NCBI RefSeq assembly: GCF_020169515.1
Contig: NZ_JAHMHW010000004.1
Coordinates: 186,001-250,000, forward strand
Length of the DNA stretch: 64,000 nucleotides
Origin: Paenibacillus vietnamensis
Lineage (GTDB): Bacteria; Bacillota; Bacilli; Paenibacillales; Paenibacillaceae
Reading direction: 5' to 3'
The notes below the pieces were generated by a model, which was not told the DNA's origin, searched no databases, and worked only from the letters and a program-made list of their open reading frames with translations. The position numbers and the translations under genes are program-made. Positions within the stretch are counted from its first letter, which is position 1. Each line of letters starts with the position of its first letter. This document shows positions 9,241-19,319 of the stretch, one piece after another.

Positions 9241-10272
9241 CTAATTAGCCAAAATCACCTTTTGCCCTTCGGACAAGCCCTTTCTGATCTCGACTTCGGT
9301 ATCGGTCACGATTCCTGTCTCCACATCGACTTCTTTTCGGCTTTCGCCATCCAGCACCTGCACATAGCTGCGGTCCAGATAGGTGCGCAGTCCCAATCTC
9401 GGAATGATCAGCACCTGATCCCGTTTCTCCGTCACAACCGTGATGTCCGCCTGGTCGCCGATGTTTACCTCGGCCGGCAGTCCCTGTACGTCGATGACGA
9501 TCGATTTGCCGTTGCGGGCTTCAATGGCCTCGTTTTTGCTATCCGGAGCCGTGGAAGGAGTCTGGACCACTTTTCCTTGATAGGTTTTGTCCTTCAGCTT
9601 GACGCTGACGTTCATATTGATCTGGACGCCGGCCAGATTGCCGCGGTCCGAAGCTTCGTAAAGAAGCTTCCTCTCGGCAGGGTCGGAAATCGTCACCAGC
9701 TTCTTGTAGGCCGAAACCTGCTCGCCAAGCTCCATCGGTTCGATATAAGTGACGATGCCGTTTACGGTTGAAATCAGCCTTGTCTGTTCGAGCTGCTTCT
9801 TAAGCAGATTCAACTGAATTTGAGCGCTTTCAAGATCGAGCAGCTTCATTTTGACCGACGGATCGCCCTGTCCCTTCTCGGCCTTTGCCTGCTCAAGCTC
9901 AATCCTGATTTTTTCGATTTCGATTTCCTGCAGCTTCACATTCGCTTCCAGCTCATCCGTCTCGGTAGAGACGAGAATGTCCCCAGCCTTCACTTTGGCA
10001 CCCAATTGAACGTTGATTTGAGACAGCCTTCCGCCAGATTCTTTGAAAAACAAATAATCCATTTTGTCCGAAACGAAAGTGGCTACGCCGGTAACCTGTT
10101 TTACGATGTCGCCCTTTTTCACTTCTACAGTCTCAATATTCTGTTCGGCCGGTTTGGCGAGAGGCGGCTTGAGCTGCTGCTCTTCAGCCGGAAGCAGCGA
10201 GCAGCCCGACAGGCACAGCATTACGGCGGATAGGCCAATAACGATTCGGATCCTTTTACCTTTCCTCGGCAA
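9241..10272 (-). CDS. HlyD/MacA-type efflux adaptor lipoprotein
   Basis: A 343-aa periplasmic-adaptor-like protein. The TTG start at 10272 lies 9 nt after GGAGG and yields a lipoprotein signal ending in CLSGC; the reading frame also continues upstream inside the preceding ATPase gene. The order is a short beta domain with a lipoyl-like half motif (VTGVATFVSDKMDY, GAKVKAGDILVST), a coiled coil of about 60 residues (LEANVKLQEIEIEKIRIELE onward), the second lipoyl half (LISTVNGIVTYIEPMELGEQV), a beta-barrel and a membrane-proximal domain (VEIRKGLSEGQKVILAN). It overlaps the upstream ATPase gene by 17 nt and precedes the permease gene by 12 nt, so it is translationally coupled and part of the same export machine. 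Confidence 0.88.
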   Translation of the reverse strand: MPRKGKRIRIVIGLSAVMLCLSGCSLLPAEEQQLKPPLAKPAEQNIETVEVKKGDIVKQVTGVATFVSDKMDYLFFKESGGRLSQINVQLGAKVKAGDILVSTETDELEANVKLQEIEIEKIRIELEQAKAEKGQGDPSVKMKLLDLESAQIQLNLLKKQLEQTRLISTVNGIVTYIEPMELGEQVSAYKKLVTISDPAERKLLYEASDRGNLAGVQINMNVSVKLKDKTYQGKVVQTPSTAPDSKNEAIEARNGKSIVIDVQGLPAEVNIGDQADITVVTEKRDQVLIIPRLGLRTYLDRSYVQVLDGESRKEVDVETGIVTDTEVEIRKGLSEGQKVILAN

Positions 10273-10963
10273 TGCGACCATCCTCCAATGCATAAACATG
10301 ATCCACAATTTCCATAATTGCTGCGTCGTGTGTCGTCAAAATAATCGTTAATCCCTCGTACTTGACCAGCTCGGTAAATACTTTCATGACTTGAAGCCCC
10401 ATTTTGCTGTCGAGCTCCGCCGTCGGTTCATCCGACAAGATGAGCGAAGGCTTATGGGCGATCGCTCTGGCAATGGCGACGCGCTGCTGCTCGCCTCCCG
10501 ACATTTCAAACGGGCGATGCTTCATCCGCTGTTTAAGGCCGACGAGATCGAGAGCTCTCTCCGCATATTCGCGGTGGAAAGCGGCGGGAACTCCTGCGAT
10601 GCGAAGGCCGAACTCGACGTTCTCGTAGGCCGTCATCATCGGAACAAGGGCAAAAGACTGGAAGATCAGCCCGATGTCGGTCCGGCGTAGCTTGTTCCGT
10701 CTGGATTCCGACAGTCCGACGATTTCCGCATCTTTAAAATACACCGTACCTTCGGTAGGCCGGTCGAGCGCTCCCAAAATATTGATGAGCGTCGTTTTTC
10801 CGGATCCGGATCTTCCCCGGATCGCCACAAGGCTTTGCGGCTGAATGGTTAGGCTCGCACCTTTTAACACCTGCACGCTGCCGGCGCCGTGTCCGAACAC
10901 TTTCGTAATGCCTTCAGCCTTAACAAGCGGATTTCCGATTAGCGACCGCTCAGCGGCGTTCAT
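10256..10963 (-). CDS. ABC transporter ATPase, MacB/LolD type
   Basis: A 235-aa ATPase with Walker A GRSGSGKTT, signature [14 protein letters not shown], Walker B LILSDEPTAELD and H-loop THD, the standard MacB/LolD length and pattern. It is the first gene of a five-gene operon (ATPase, adaptor, FtsX permease, second ATPase, ThuA-like lipoprotein), preceded by GGGGAGGG and by a promoter with the paired CCTATA motif. Its sequence is clearly distinct from the ATPase at 5406-6281, so the permease may work with two different nucleotide-binding subunits. Confidence 0.9.
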   Translation of the reverse strand: MNAAERSLIGNPLVKAEGITKVFGHGAGSVQVLKGASLTIQPQSLVAIRGRSGSGKTTLINILGALDRPTEGTVYFKDAEIVGLSESRRNKLRRTDIGLIFQSFALVPMMTAYENVEFGLRIAGVPAAFHREYAERALDLVGLKQRMKHRPFEMSGGEQQRVAIARAIAHKPSLILSDEPTAELDSKMGLQVMKVFTELVKYEGLTIILTTHDAAIMEIVDHVYALEDGRIAEER

Positions 10964-11041
10964 TCGCCCTCCCCCTCATCTGACGCATTTAATCCTTTCA
11001 ATCGGGGCACTCCCTCCTCTCCTGCCTGCCGTTAGTTCAAA

Positions 11042-11093
11042 TGTATATCGAATGTCTCTTTTACTTGTAGGCGATTTAATGCGCTTTTATAGG
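11042..11093 (-). promoter_or_regulatory. Paired CCTATA activator site and -10 box, MacB-like operon
   Basis: TGTAGG (+ strand) starts at 11066 and TATAGG at 11088, 22 bp apart. A -10-like box TATACA (11042-11047, minus strand) lies 18 bp from the proximal copy, and the first start codon is about 80 nt further on. This ties the export operon to the sugar regulon. Confidence 0.65.
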
Positions 11094-11112
11094 CTATTTT
11101 TACTGCTTTTTC

Positions 11113-12120
11113 CTATTCCACAATTCCTGTCCGTTCAACACCCTCGATAAACCACCGCTGCGCGAACACATAGAGGACGATCGGCGGCAAAATCATCAGG
11201 AACGTTGTCGCCATACTGATCGGCTCGGTGAAGATGGAAGGACCGCTAATTTCCGCTTGTTCCCGGATCATGGAAGCAATGCGCGAAATGCCAAGCGAAA
11301 GCGGCGGCGTATCGGTATTGGCCAAATACATGCTCGGCAAATAAAAGTCGTTCCAGGTCCATACAAAGGAAAACAGGAAGACGACCAGAATGGCCGGCTT
11401 GGCAAGCGGCATCATCACCCGGAAAAACACCTTGAAGACGTTTGCGCCGTCAATTCTTGCCGCCTCCTCAAGCTCTTTCGGCTGGGTGGAGAAAAATTGG
11501 CGGTAAATGATGATGAACAGCGCGCCTTTCAGCCCAAGCCCGAACAAAGCCGGAACGATGATCGGGACGACCGTATCCAATACGCCCAGCACTCTGGCAA
11601 AAACCAGGTTCGGCAAAATCGTTAGCTGGAGCGGCACGATAAACGTAATCAGCAGAAAGAAAAACAAAATCGGTTTGAAAGGCACCTTCAGCCTTGCAAA
11701 AGCATAACCGGCAATTGCGCAGGAGAACGTTTGCAGCAAGGCCACAGAGGTAGACAGCAGCATGCTGAGTCCGAACGCCTTCGGATATTGCAGCCATTCC
11801 CAGGCGTCCTGAAGATTGCCGAAATAAATGACCCGCGGTATCCAATTTACCGAAGGGTCCAGCAAATCCGGCGCGTCCTTCACCATAGATGTGACCATGT
11901 GCAGAACAGGCTTTAAGTAAATGTACGCCGCATCGATCAGAATCAGATAGATGAATATTTTGAATAGGAGGCCCTTGTCCGCCTCCCTGCCGAAAATCTT
12001 ATACCGGACCTTGCTCAACCAACCTGTAACTGCGGACATTTCCATACGACTTGATTCCAAACGCGTGGAAATTTCCGCGCGTTTGGTCCGCATGCCGATT
12101 TTGGCCAGCATTTTGTCCAT
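11113..12120 (-). CDS. Carbohydrate ABC transporter permease, MalG type (pair B)
   Basis: A 335-aa inner-membrane permease. A cytoplasmic N-terminus of about 45 residues precedes six predicted helices. The EAA loop that docks on the ATPase is present (ELEEAARIDGANVFKVFFRV, followed by MPLAKPA). It lies 31 nt downstream of its partner permease gene and is the last gene of the eight-gene operon. The start follows GAGGTG by 7 nt. It has no dedicated binding protein next to it; the orphan lipoproteins at 1551-4360 and 29310-30647 are candidates. Confidence 0.9.
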   Translation of the reverse strand: MDKMLAKIGMRTKRAEISTRLESSRMEMSAVTGWLSKVRYKIFGREADKGLLFKIFIYLILIDAAYIYLKPVLHMVTSMVKDAPDLLDPSVNWIPRVIYFGNLQDAWEWLQYPKAFGLSMLLSTSVALLQTFSCAIAGYAFARLKVPFKPILFFFLLITFIVPLQLTILPNLVFARVLGVLDTVVPIIVPALFGLGLKGALFIIIYRQFFSTQPKELEEAARIDGANVFKVFFRVMMPLAKPAILVVFLFSFVWTWNDFYLPSMYLANTDTPPLSLGISRIASMIREQAEISGPSIFTEPISMATTFLMILPPIVLYVFAQRWFIEGVERTGIVE

Positions 12121-12151
12121 CCTTCTTCACCTCTTCCCTCATTTTTGACCG

Positions 12152-13018
12152 CTAGGCGGTCATCCGCTGCGATCTTGTCGCCCTGCTGAAAAGAATAAAA
12201 ATAATAATCAAAAAGACGCTGATAATCAAAAAGTAAAGCCAGATGAGCGCGCTGAACTGCCCGTATTCGCTATCGCGCACCCGCATAATGATCGGGTTGG
12301 TCGGAAAGGTAAACAAATCTACGACCGTATAGATCATGTTCAGGAATACAAACGGCGTCATCGCAGGAAGCGTAATCTTCCAGAAGGTCGCCCACGGGCC
12401 CGCCCCGTCGATGCGCGCCGCCTCATACGCCGAATTGGAAATCGTCTGCCGTCCCCCCAGGAAGATCAAAATTTGAACCCCGGAGTACCATAAAATCAAG
12501 ACGAAGGAATCGAGTATCCAGATGAGCGGGGTCGCCCACGTGGAAGGCAAGTTCCCGCTGATCAAGCCCGACACGTTATATTTGGACATAAAGCCGAGGG
12601 CGCCTTCGCCCTGCGTCAGAAGCTCGCTGACGACCTGTCCCGTAGACAAAATGACCGGCAGAAAGAAAATGGCTCGGAACAGCGAACGTCCGGCAAATTT
12701 TTGGTTCAGGACAATCGCGATCAGCAAAGCGAAGATGACGATAACCGGAACCATAAACAACGTCTTCTGGAGGAACGGAATCAAATCGTTATACAGCAGG
12801 CTGCCGTCCTCCAGCAAAATATCCTTGTAATGCTTCAGCCCGACGTAAGAGCTTGTCATCCCTGTCGCCACTACATTCACTTTGCGGAAGCTCATGTAGA
12901 GAGAAAATCCGAGCGGAAAGCCCATAAACATGACGAAGCCGATAAACCAGGGAGCAATGAAAATCGTCCCTTCGACATATTCCATCATCGCCGCTTTAAG
13001 TTTTGTCGCTCTGGTCAT
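12152..13018 (-). CDS. Carbohydrate ABC transporter permease, MalF type (pair B)
   Basis: A 288-aa permease with six predicted membrane segments and the EAA loop (SAYEAARIDGAGPWATFWKI, then TLPAMTP). The start ATG overlaps the stop of the DUF5696-like gene as ATGA, so translation is coupled. It forms a heterodimer candidate with the MalG-type protein at 11113-12120 and should share the MsmX/UgpC-like ATPase encoded at the head of the operon. Confidence 0.9.
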   Translation of the reverse strand: MTRATKLKAAMMEYVEGTIFIAPWFIGFVMFMGFPLGFSLYMSFRKVNVVATGMTSSYVGLKHYKDILLEDGSLLYNDLIPFLQKTLFMVPVIVIFALLIAIVLNQKFAGRSLFRAIFFLPVILSTGQVVSELLTQGEGALGFMSKYNVSGLISGNLPSTWATPLIWILDSFVLILWYSGVQILIFLGGRQTISNSAYEAARIDGAGPWATFWKITLPAMTPFVFLNMIYTVVDLFTFPTNPIIMRVRDSEYGQFSALIWLYFLIISVFLIIIFILFSRATRSQRMTA

Positions 13019-15294
13019 TGCTTCACCGCCTCCTCGTCCAAGACGATGAAGTTTTTCGCCGGGACTTCCAAGTTGCCGTATTTATAAGGCTCCGTATTGT
13101 AATTGACGATAATCCGTTTGCCGTTCTCGTACACCGTTTCCTTCACATTGTGTGCGAGCGTCCGGTGCTCGGCGATAAATTGGTTCTGAACGTCGCCAAG
13201 CGTCTCGTTGAAGCGCTTGTATTCTTCCGCCGCATACGAAGCCCAGTCCGAAAACTTCGTGCTGTAGAAACGGATTCCGTAAGCGCTCAGGAAATCGCTT
13301 GTATCCGCATGGGTGAATACGAAAGACGGAACGGCCCCGTACTCGATTTCCCGCAAAAAGCCGTTGCCGTTCTCATCGCGGTTGTTCGAATAATTAAACG
13401 AATACGTAATGAGTCCATGCGTCGCGATTTGTGCAAAAGGAACCGCCTCGTCCGAGAACAAATCGTAGGAGTAGTCGGAAACCATATTTTGAATATGGTG
13501 AACATAAGGCAGGGAATAAAAATTCGACTTTATGCCTTGCACGCCGCCGAGGCTGCTCTGAATCGCTTTCAGAATATCGACCTGGACATCCTTCGCCTCA
13601 TCCCTGGACGAGCCGTATTTGGTATTGTAATCGCTGAACAGCTCCTGACCCGTACGGCCTACGACAAGGCCGTCGATGCCAAGCTTCTTAAAGCCTTCCA
13701 AGTCGCTTTTGACCGATTTCAAATTGAATTTATCGCTGACCGCAGAAACGTTGTCCTCGTTGTAAAGCATGCGCACATCGATCGTTTGACCGGCCAAATT
13801 CGTCACGCCGGCAAATTCCTTCTCGAATCCTCCCGCGCCGGTATTGTTCAACGCATATTCCGTATCCAGATAGACAGGTACGTTCAGGCTGTGGGCAAAG
13901 TCGACGAACGACTTCATTCCACTGTCGCCGCCGATGCTGGAATCGACCGGCAGCGTTCGCCCGTACGCGCTGTAACCGCCCTCCTGCCAGCCCGTATACG
14001 TGACGGACATATTTCCGACCCCAAGCTCGTGCAGCTTTTTCACCATCTGCTCCGCTTCGGAGGTCGTCGTGCCTTTAATATAACGGTTCGCTAACGTTCC
14101 CTTCTCCTGGTCGCCACCGACAACGGTCAAGTGCAGTGGCACGCCGGCAGTATCGGCCTCCAGCTTCTTCAGACCCTTTTCTTCTATTAAATATTGGCGG
14201 TATCGCTTGGCCATTCCGACATAATCCGCATTCTCCTTATCGAGAATGTAGTACCGGACGACCCGGTCGCTGCCGAACAGCTCATCCCGGTTAAAATCAA
14301 CGAAACCGGAATCCGCGAAATTTTTCCTCGTGTATTGAAGGAAGCTCGAGCGGAAGTTCATCTGGGCCGTTACCCAGTTGTATTTACTGAATACGCCTGA
14401 AGGCGACGCAACGATGTTGGCATACGCCTCGCCGTCATTCAGAACGGCAAGAAACCCTTTGCTGCCGGATTTCATTCCGAAGACAGGCATGGAAACCTGA
14501 CTCCGGTTGTTATCGAGACCTTGATAAACCATATCCGAGCCGTACACGCTCTCGTCATACAGCTTGTTGACATTCAGCTGGTTATCCTTGAAATTAATGA
14601 GCGCGCCCGGTCCGTCCGGGATAAACAAATAACCTTCCTGGCCGTCCGTATGAGTCGCTCCGAAAAACGGATACAGTCTGACCCAGATCAGTCCCAGCTT
14701 ATCTTCCTTGATGCCTTCCCGGATGATTTTCGTCTGGACGTAATCGCCGTCGACGGTTACCTCAACCGGTATTGTAAAGCCGGCCTCCGGCAGTTCGAAC
14801 GTCAGCTGAAAACCTCCGTCAATCGTCTTCAAATCCTTAATGCTGTCAACGCCGGGGGTAAAGCTGAGTTCCTTCGGATTCAGAATCGGCTCCGAGAAAT
14901 CGACGTACTGGATCATAATTGGAGAAGACAAATGCTGCTTCCAGGTCTTGGAGATCTCTTCCTTCGACCAATACTTAGGATCGGGATAGGAGTAATAGAC
15001 CTCGTTGTTTCTTTTGTCCTCCATAATGAAATGACCGGTTTTGGCGTCCATCTTCAGGCTGAGCACATCCGACTCCGCCACCTTGCTGAAGCCGCTCTCT
15101 TCGGGCAGCACAGGATTTTTTTCGGGTTGAGTGAAGTTGGTGCCTTCATCCTCCGGCACGATCGTCGGCCCAGCCGTCGATTTCCAGACAAATTCCGTAT
15201 TGGCGGCAATCAGAGTAACGGCAACGATAATCAGGACGGCTGCAATTACAGTGGGCAGAGATTGTTTGGTGAGCAGCAATTTGATCCACTTCAT
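13015..15294 (-). CDS. DUF5696-like membrane-anchored protein
   Basis: A 759-aa protein with one N-terminal membrane anchor (about residues 13-32) and the rest outside. It resembles the DUF5696 proteins found beside sugar ABC genes in Paenibacillus; that recognition is from memory. A beta-rich N-terminal half (about 60-340) is followed by what looks like a (beta/alpha)8 barrel (about 345-680: NMSVTYTGWQEGGYSAYGR, VPVYLDTEYALNN, IDGLVVGRTGQELFSDYN), with acidic residues at strand ends as in glycosidase barrels. A membrane-tethered glycosidase is therefore possible but not shown. Both ends overlap neighbouring genes by 4 nt (ATGA), so it is tightly coupled to the YIP1-like gene and the pair B permeases. 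Confidence 0.75.
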   Translation of the reverse strand: MKWIKLLLTKQSLPTVIAAVLIIVAVTLIAANTEFVWKSTAGPTIVPEDEGTNFTQPEKNPVLPEESGFSKVAESDVLSLKMDAKTGHFIMEDKRNNEVYYSYPDPKYWSKEEISKTWKQHLSSPIMIQYVDFSEPILNPKELSFTPGVDSIKDLKTIDGGFQLTFELPEAGFTIPVEVTVDGDYVQTKIIREGIKEDKLGLIWVRLYPFFGATHTDGQEGYLFIPDGPGALINFKDNQLNVNKLYDESVYGSDMVYQGLDNNRSQVSMPVFGMKSGSKGFLAVLNDGEAYANIVASPSGVFSKYNWVTAQMNFRSSFLQYTRKNFADSGFVDFNRDELFGSDRVVRYYILDKENADYVGMAKRYRQYLIEEKGLKKLEADTAGVPLHLTVVGGDQEKGTLANRYIKGTTTSEAEQMVKKLHELGVGNMSVTYTGWQEGGYSAYGRTLPVDSSIGGDSGMKSFVDFAHSLNVPVYLDTEYALNNTGAGGFEKEFAGVTNLAGQTIDVRMLYNEDNVSAVSDKFNLKSVKSDLEGFKKLGIDGLVVGRTGQELFSDYNTKYGSSRDEAKDVQVDILKAIQSSLGGVQGIKSNFYSLPYVHHIQNMVSDYSYDLFSDEAVPFAQIATHGLITYSFNYSNNRDENGNGFLREIEYGAVPSFVFTHADTSDFLSAYGIRFYSTKFSDWASYAAEEYKRFNETLGDVQNQFIAEHRTLAHNVKETVYENGKRIIVNYNTEPYKYGNLEVPAKNFIVLDEEAVKQ

Positions 15295-17417
15295 CGCAAA
15301 GTCACCTCCTGGAAGATTTCATATAGGAAGGAGAACAAGTCGCTTGTCAATCCAACCGTAATAAAGATCAGAATACCGATCACGATCATCGTAACCAGAG
15401 TCAGCACGATATTAATGATCGTTTCACCGACGGTGTAATTGTGAATCCACTGCGTATTCCAGAACATGAGCAAGCCGATCCAAATGACAATGCCTTCGGA
15501 AACGAAATTGTAAACCGAGGATTCCGATAAGGTCATGACGTTCGACACGATGGCCAGCGGAATGCCGATCAGAATGTATGGAACAAGTGCATAAGCGCTT
15601 CCTATGAAAATATCCCGGAACCTGCCTTCGCCCCGATAAATCGAGCTGACCAAATAATTCGAGATGACCCACATGATCCACACAACGAAAAATTGAGTAA
15701 ACACATTGTATACATTGACAAAATGGACGAGCTGGAACGAGAAGCTGGTAAAATATTCGCGAATCAGGAGTGCGGAATACGTCACCACGATAATGACAGC
15801 TGCGCTCCAATACGTTCCTTTTCCTTCATAGCGGATGGCGGTGAAGCCGTCAACCGGATGCCGGAGAACAAAAAACGCATGCTTGAAATGGGTAATCAGC
15901 GGGTTTTTCGAACGTTCCCGGCTGCGCCACTTCGCTTTCAGCCGCTTTGTCACGCTCCACTTCTCAAGCGCTACCATCAGGAAAATGCCTACTAATACAA
16001 GACTGGCAATCCATGAAAAGTTTTGCTGGAACCAGAACAGCCGGATTTGCCAATAGGATTCGGAAAACCCTTCCTGGTCACCCGCGGCTTTAAACAGCCT
16101 TTTCGCTTCGGCAAACTGCTCCTTTTTGAACGCGGCATGAGCCAGACCTTGAATGGCCGGTGTAAATTCGGCGTTCAGACGAAGCACGTCCTGCCAAAGC
16201 TTCTCGCTTTCCTCATAGAAGCCCGACAAGGTCAGCTTGTTCGCTTCAACGACGTTCTGCCCGAATTCCGACATCCGGAACTTCTGAATAATATTTTCCT
16301 GGTCGTCCAGGACAAACAATTCATTTTTGGAGTTGAAATCAAGCGCAACCGGGCTTTTCATGAGACCGATCTGCGAGGTGCCCGCAGCGGACGGTCCGCC
16401 CCAGAAGTAAAGCAAGCTTCCGTTGCCGTCGTAATGGCTGATATATTTGAACTGCTGGTCGACAACTGCGATATTTCCGTCGCTGTCAACCGCGACGTCG
16501 ATCAGCTGCGGGGTTTTGACGGCGGTCGGCGCAAGCCCTCTCGTATCGGACGGACGGTATTCGCCGAACGTGCCCTGGGAGCTCCGCAGCATATTGTCCC
16601 CGCGGGAATTCAATTTCTTCAGCTGGTTGCTCGAAATCGATCCTCCGGTAACCGTATAGATGAAGCCGCTGCCGTCACTGGCCAGACTGTTGATCGTTTC
16701 CGGCCTTTTCAGCACTTCTTTGGCGTACATGCTTTCGGTGTACAGCCATTTTTTTAAAGCATCCATAGCGGACAGTAACGTTTGGTTCGTCCCGAAATAC
16801 CCTTGGAGATTGCCGTTTGGATCGAGCACCAGCAGTCCCTCGTAGCTGCCTTGAGAAGCGACATAAAGAAATCCGCGCTCGTCGACGATCAGCTTCACCG
16901 GCGTAAAGACAAACGTGTCGGAAATAAATTGGGAGTCCGGTTTTGTGATTTCCTGAACCAGCTTTCCGTCCTTATCCAGCTTTACGATTCTCCGGTTGCC
17001 CGTATCAGCGATGAAAATTTCGCCTTCCTTGGTGACAAACACCCCTTCGGGCTTGTTAAGCGCGCTTTCCGGAACCGTTATGAATCGGACGAGCCGGCCG
17101 CTGCTGTCGAGCTGCACGATCCGGTTGTTACCCGTATCCGCAATGTACATTTGGTTGGTGTCATCGATAAAAATGTCTTTCGGATGCGACATGGACGATA
17201 CCGTCTTCACCGAAGGATCGTTCGGATCGGCCATATACAGGTCTTCTCCGATGACATCGATCGGAATGTAGGCTGGCTGAAGCCATATCAGGTTGCCGGC
17301 GCTGTTCTTCGTGAACGTGTTGTACTTGACGTCGGCCTTAGCTGCTTGTGGAAGAAGTACGGTGCTCAAGATGATCAGCGAAAGGAACAACCACAGCCCG
17401 CCGCGTTTATAGTTCAT
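15291..17417 (-). CDS. NHL-repeat protein with C-terminal YIP1-like membrane domain
   Basis: A 708-aa protein. A signal peptide (about 1-28) precedes NHL-type beta-propeller repeats up to about residue 385 (SHPKDIFIDDTNQMYIADTG, NKPEGVFVTKEGEIFIADTG, LIDVAVDSDGNIAVVDQQ). A helical, TPR-like stretch follows (about 390-455), then a membrane segment near 465 and a YIP1-like bundle of about five helices (535-705). The propeller would be outside and the YIP1-like domain in the membrane. The fusion is unusual and its function is unknown; a sensor or scaffold for the transporter is possible. GGAGG precedes the ATG, and it is 25 nt downstream of the pair A permease gene in the same operon. Confidence 0.75.
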   Translation of the reverse strand: MNYKRGGLWLFLSLIILSTVLLPQAAKADVKYNTFTKNSAGNLIWLQPAYIPIDVIGEDLYMADPNDPSVKTVSSMSHPKDIFIDDTNQMYIADTGNNRIVQLDSSGRLVRFITVPESALNKPEGVFVTKEGEIFIADTGNRRIVKLDKDGKLVQEITKPDSQFISDTFVFTPVKLIVDERGFLYVASQGSYEGLLVLDPNGNLQGYFGTNQTLLSAMDALKKWLYTESMYAKEVLKRPETINSLASDGSGFIYTVTGGSISSNQLKKLNSRGDNMLRSSQGTFGEYRPSDTRGLAPTAVKTPQLIDVAVDSDGNIAVVDQQFKYISHYDGNGSLLYFWGGPSAAGTSQIGLMKSPVALDFNSKNELFVLDDQENIIQKFRMSEFGQNVVEANKLTLSGFYEESEKLWQDVLRLNAEFTPAIQGLAHAAFKKEQFAEAKRLFKAAGDQEGFSESYWQIRLFWFQQNFSWIASLVLVGIFLMVALEKWSVTKRLKAKWRSRERSKNPLITHFKHAFFVLRHPVDGFTAIRYEGKGTYWSAAVIIVVTYSALLIREYFTSFSFQLVHFVNVYNVFTQFFVVWIMWVISNYLVSSIYRGEGRFRDIFIGSAYALVPYILIGIPLAIVSNVMTLSESSVYNFVSEGIVIWIGLLMFWNTQWIHNYTVGETIINIVLTLVTMIVIGILIFITVGLTSDLFSFLYEIFQEVTLR

Positions 17418-17442
17418 GCTTTAGACCTCCGTTTGCTCCGCA

Positions 17443-18345
17443 TCACTTGATGCCTGAGTGAGCCATGGTTGTAATGACCTTGCTCTGAAAGAGAAGGAAT
17501 ATGATAAGATTCGGCAGGAACATGAACAGCGCTGCCGCTGCCGCTGCGCCTTGCCTCGCTACATTATTGGCCATATTGGATGTAAGCGTGGAAATAAAAA
17601 ACGGAAATGTTTTCATGGTCTCATCCTGCATAAAAAGGGCTGACGTTTCCGTATTTCCCCATGCGTCCTGAAAGGCGATAATGCTGATCGTCGCCACTGC
17701 GGGCATACAGATCGGAATGACGACCTTCAAAAAAATCGTAAATTCCCGCGCGCCATCGATTTTGGCCGCATCCAGCAATTCATCCGGAAGCTGGTCGATA
17801 AACTGCTTCATCAGGAACACGCCGACCGGGACGGCAACCATCGGGAGAAGATGCCCGAAATAGGTGTCCATCACTCCCAAATTGCTGACGACCAAATACC
17901 TTGGAATTGCGACGGTTTCCGGAGCGAACAGCAGCGTTACGAGAATGGAGCCGAATACGATCTTATGTCCGGGAAATTTATGCTTGGAGATCGGATAAGC
18001 GCACATCGCGCTTACTCCCGTGACGAGCACGACAGTCGCAACGGCCACAAACACGCTGTTGAAGATGTACCGTGACATCGGAATCGCCGAATTTTTCGTA
18101 ATTGCCCACAATTCAATGAAGTTTTGCAGCGACGGGCTACGCACCCACAGCGTCGGCGGGTAGTTAAACAGCTCCTGATAAGGCTTAAGTGCGTTGTTAA
18201 AAATGTAAACGAGCGGTGCGAGCATAAAAATACTGAGAAAAACGAGCAGCACCGCCGATATTTTTTCCGTCGGAGTCAGGCGGAACGGCTTTGCTTTTCT
18301 CCTCCAAAGCCCGGACAACCGAAACGCTGAAGTCGTTTTCATCAT
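17443..18345 (-). CDS. Carbohydrate ABC transporter permease, MalG type (pair A)
   Basis: A 300-aa permease with six predicted helices and the EAA loop ([20 protein letters not shown], then VVIPICMP). The start region is ATGATG after GGAGG and overlaps the stop of the upstream permease gene. It pairs with the protein at 18342-19319 and most likely serves the 1009-aa binding protein encoded just before it. Confidence 0.9.
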   Translation of the reverse strand: MMKTTSAFRLSGLWRRKAKPFRLTPTEKISAVLLVFLSIFMLAPLVYIFNNALKPYQELFNYPPTLWVRSPSLQNFIELWAITKNSAIPMSRYIFNSVFVAVATVVLVTGVSAMCAYPISKHKFPGHKIVFGSILVTLLFAPETVAIPRYLVVSNLGVMDTYFGHLLPMVAVPVGVFLMKQFIDQLPDELLDAAKIDGAREFTIFLKVVIPICMPAVATISIIAFQDAWGNTETSALFMQDETMKTFPFFISTLTSNMANNVARQGAAAAAALFMFLPNLIIFLLFQSKVITTMAHSGIK

Positions 18346-19319
18346 TCATCCTCCTTCGTTCCGAACAAACTCCAGCAAAACTTGTTGGCTACATACATCA
18401 AGAGCAAGAGGAAGACGGATAAAGCAGTTGCATAACCGAGCTCCATTCGGATAAAGCCATAATCGTTAATATGGTTGACGATCAAATGTCCTGAATACTC
18501 CGGCGTCGGATTCATGCCGGACAGCTGGCTGCCGATTCCCCCTGCCTTAAACGTGCCGACAATGGCCATGACCGCACCGAACAGCATCTGAGGTTTCATC
18601 GACGGAATCGTAATGTACCAGATTTCCTCCAGCCGGCTTCGGATTCCGTCCAGCTTACCGGCTTCATACAGCTCGGAGTTTACGTTCAAAATGCCGGCCA
18701 GCATGGCCAGGAAGCCGATCCCCATACTGGACCACAAGGTGACGACAATCATCGAGGTCATCAAATACTCTTTGCTCGTCACCCACAAATGCGGCTCGCT
18801 GATCAGGCCGAGCTTAAGCAGGAAGCTGTTCAAATAACCTATGCGGTCGCCGGACAGCATCGGCTGCCAGACGATAGCCATTGCGATCCCCCCCGTCAGA
18901 GACGGGGAGTACATCGCCAGCGCAAACCATTTGCGCGATGTCCGCGGCAAAATCGAAATCAGCCAGGCCAGGAAAAACGCGGCCAAATAACCGCCGGGAC
19001 CGACAATGACGGAAAACTTGAAGGTATTCGGAAGTGCATATTTGATAAACAGCAGGTCCTGCGAAATCATGTAACGGAAATTGTCCCATCCGACAAACCG
19101 CGGCGGCTGCAGCGAGTTAAAGTACGTAAAGCTGAGTAAGAAGGCGGCGAATACCGGAATCATGATAAACAGAATAAAGCAGATCATAAACGGCGCGATA
19201 AAAATATAAGAGATACGGTAGGACCAAATCTTCTGAAGGAGCGTCTGCGTTTTGCGCGCCGTATCAAAGGCAGCAGTCGCATCAAGGCTGGTTATCGGTT
19301 TCGGTTCCGCTTTTAACAT
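18342..19319 (-). CDS. Carbohydrate ABC transporter permease, MalF type (pair A)
   Basis: A 325-aa permease with six predicted helices and the EAA loop ([20 protein letters not shown], then YITIPSMKP). AAAGGAG lies 9 nt before the ATG, inside the preceding gene; the two genes overlap by 38 nt. Together with 17443-18345 it forms permease pair A of the eight-gene operon. Confidence 0.9.
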   Translation of the reverse strand: MLKAEPKPITSLDATAAFDTARKTQTLLQKIWSYRISYIFIAPFMICFILFIMIPVFAAFLLSFTYFNSLQPPRFVGWDNFRYMISQDLLFIKYALPNTFKFSVIVGPGGYLAAFFLAWLISILPRTSRKWFALAMYSPSLTGGIAMAIVWQPMLSGDRIGYLNSFLLKLGLISEPHLWVTSKEYLMTSMIVVTLWSSMGIGFLAMLAGILNVNSELYEAGKLDGIRSRLEEIWYITIPSMKPQMLFGAVMAIVGTFKAGGIGSQLSGMNPTPEYSGHLIVNHINDYGFIRMELGYATALSVFLLLLMYVANKFCWSLFGTKEDE

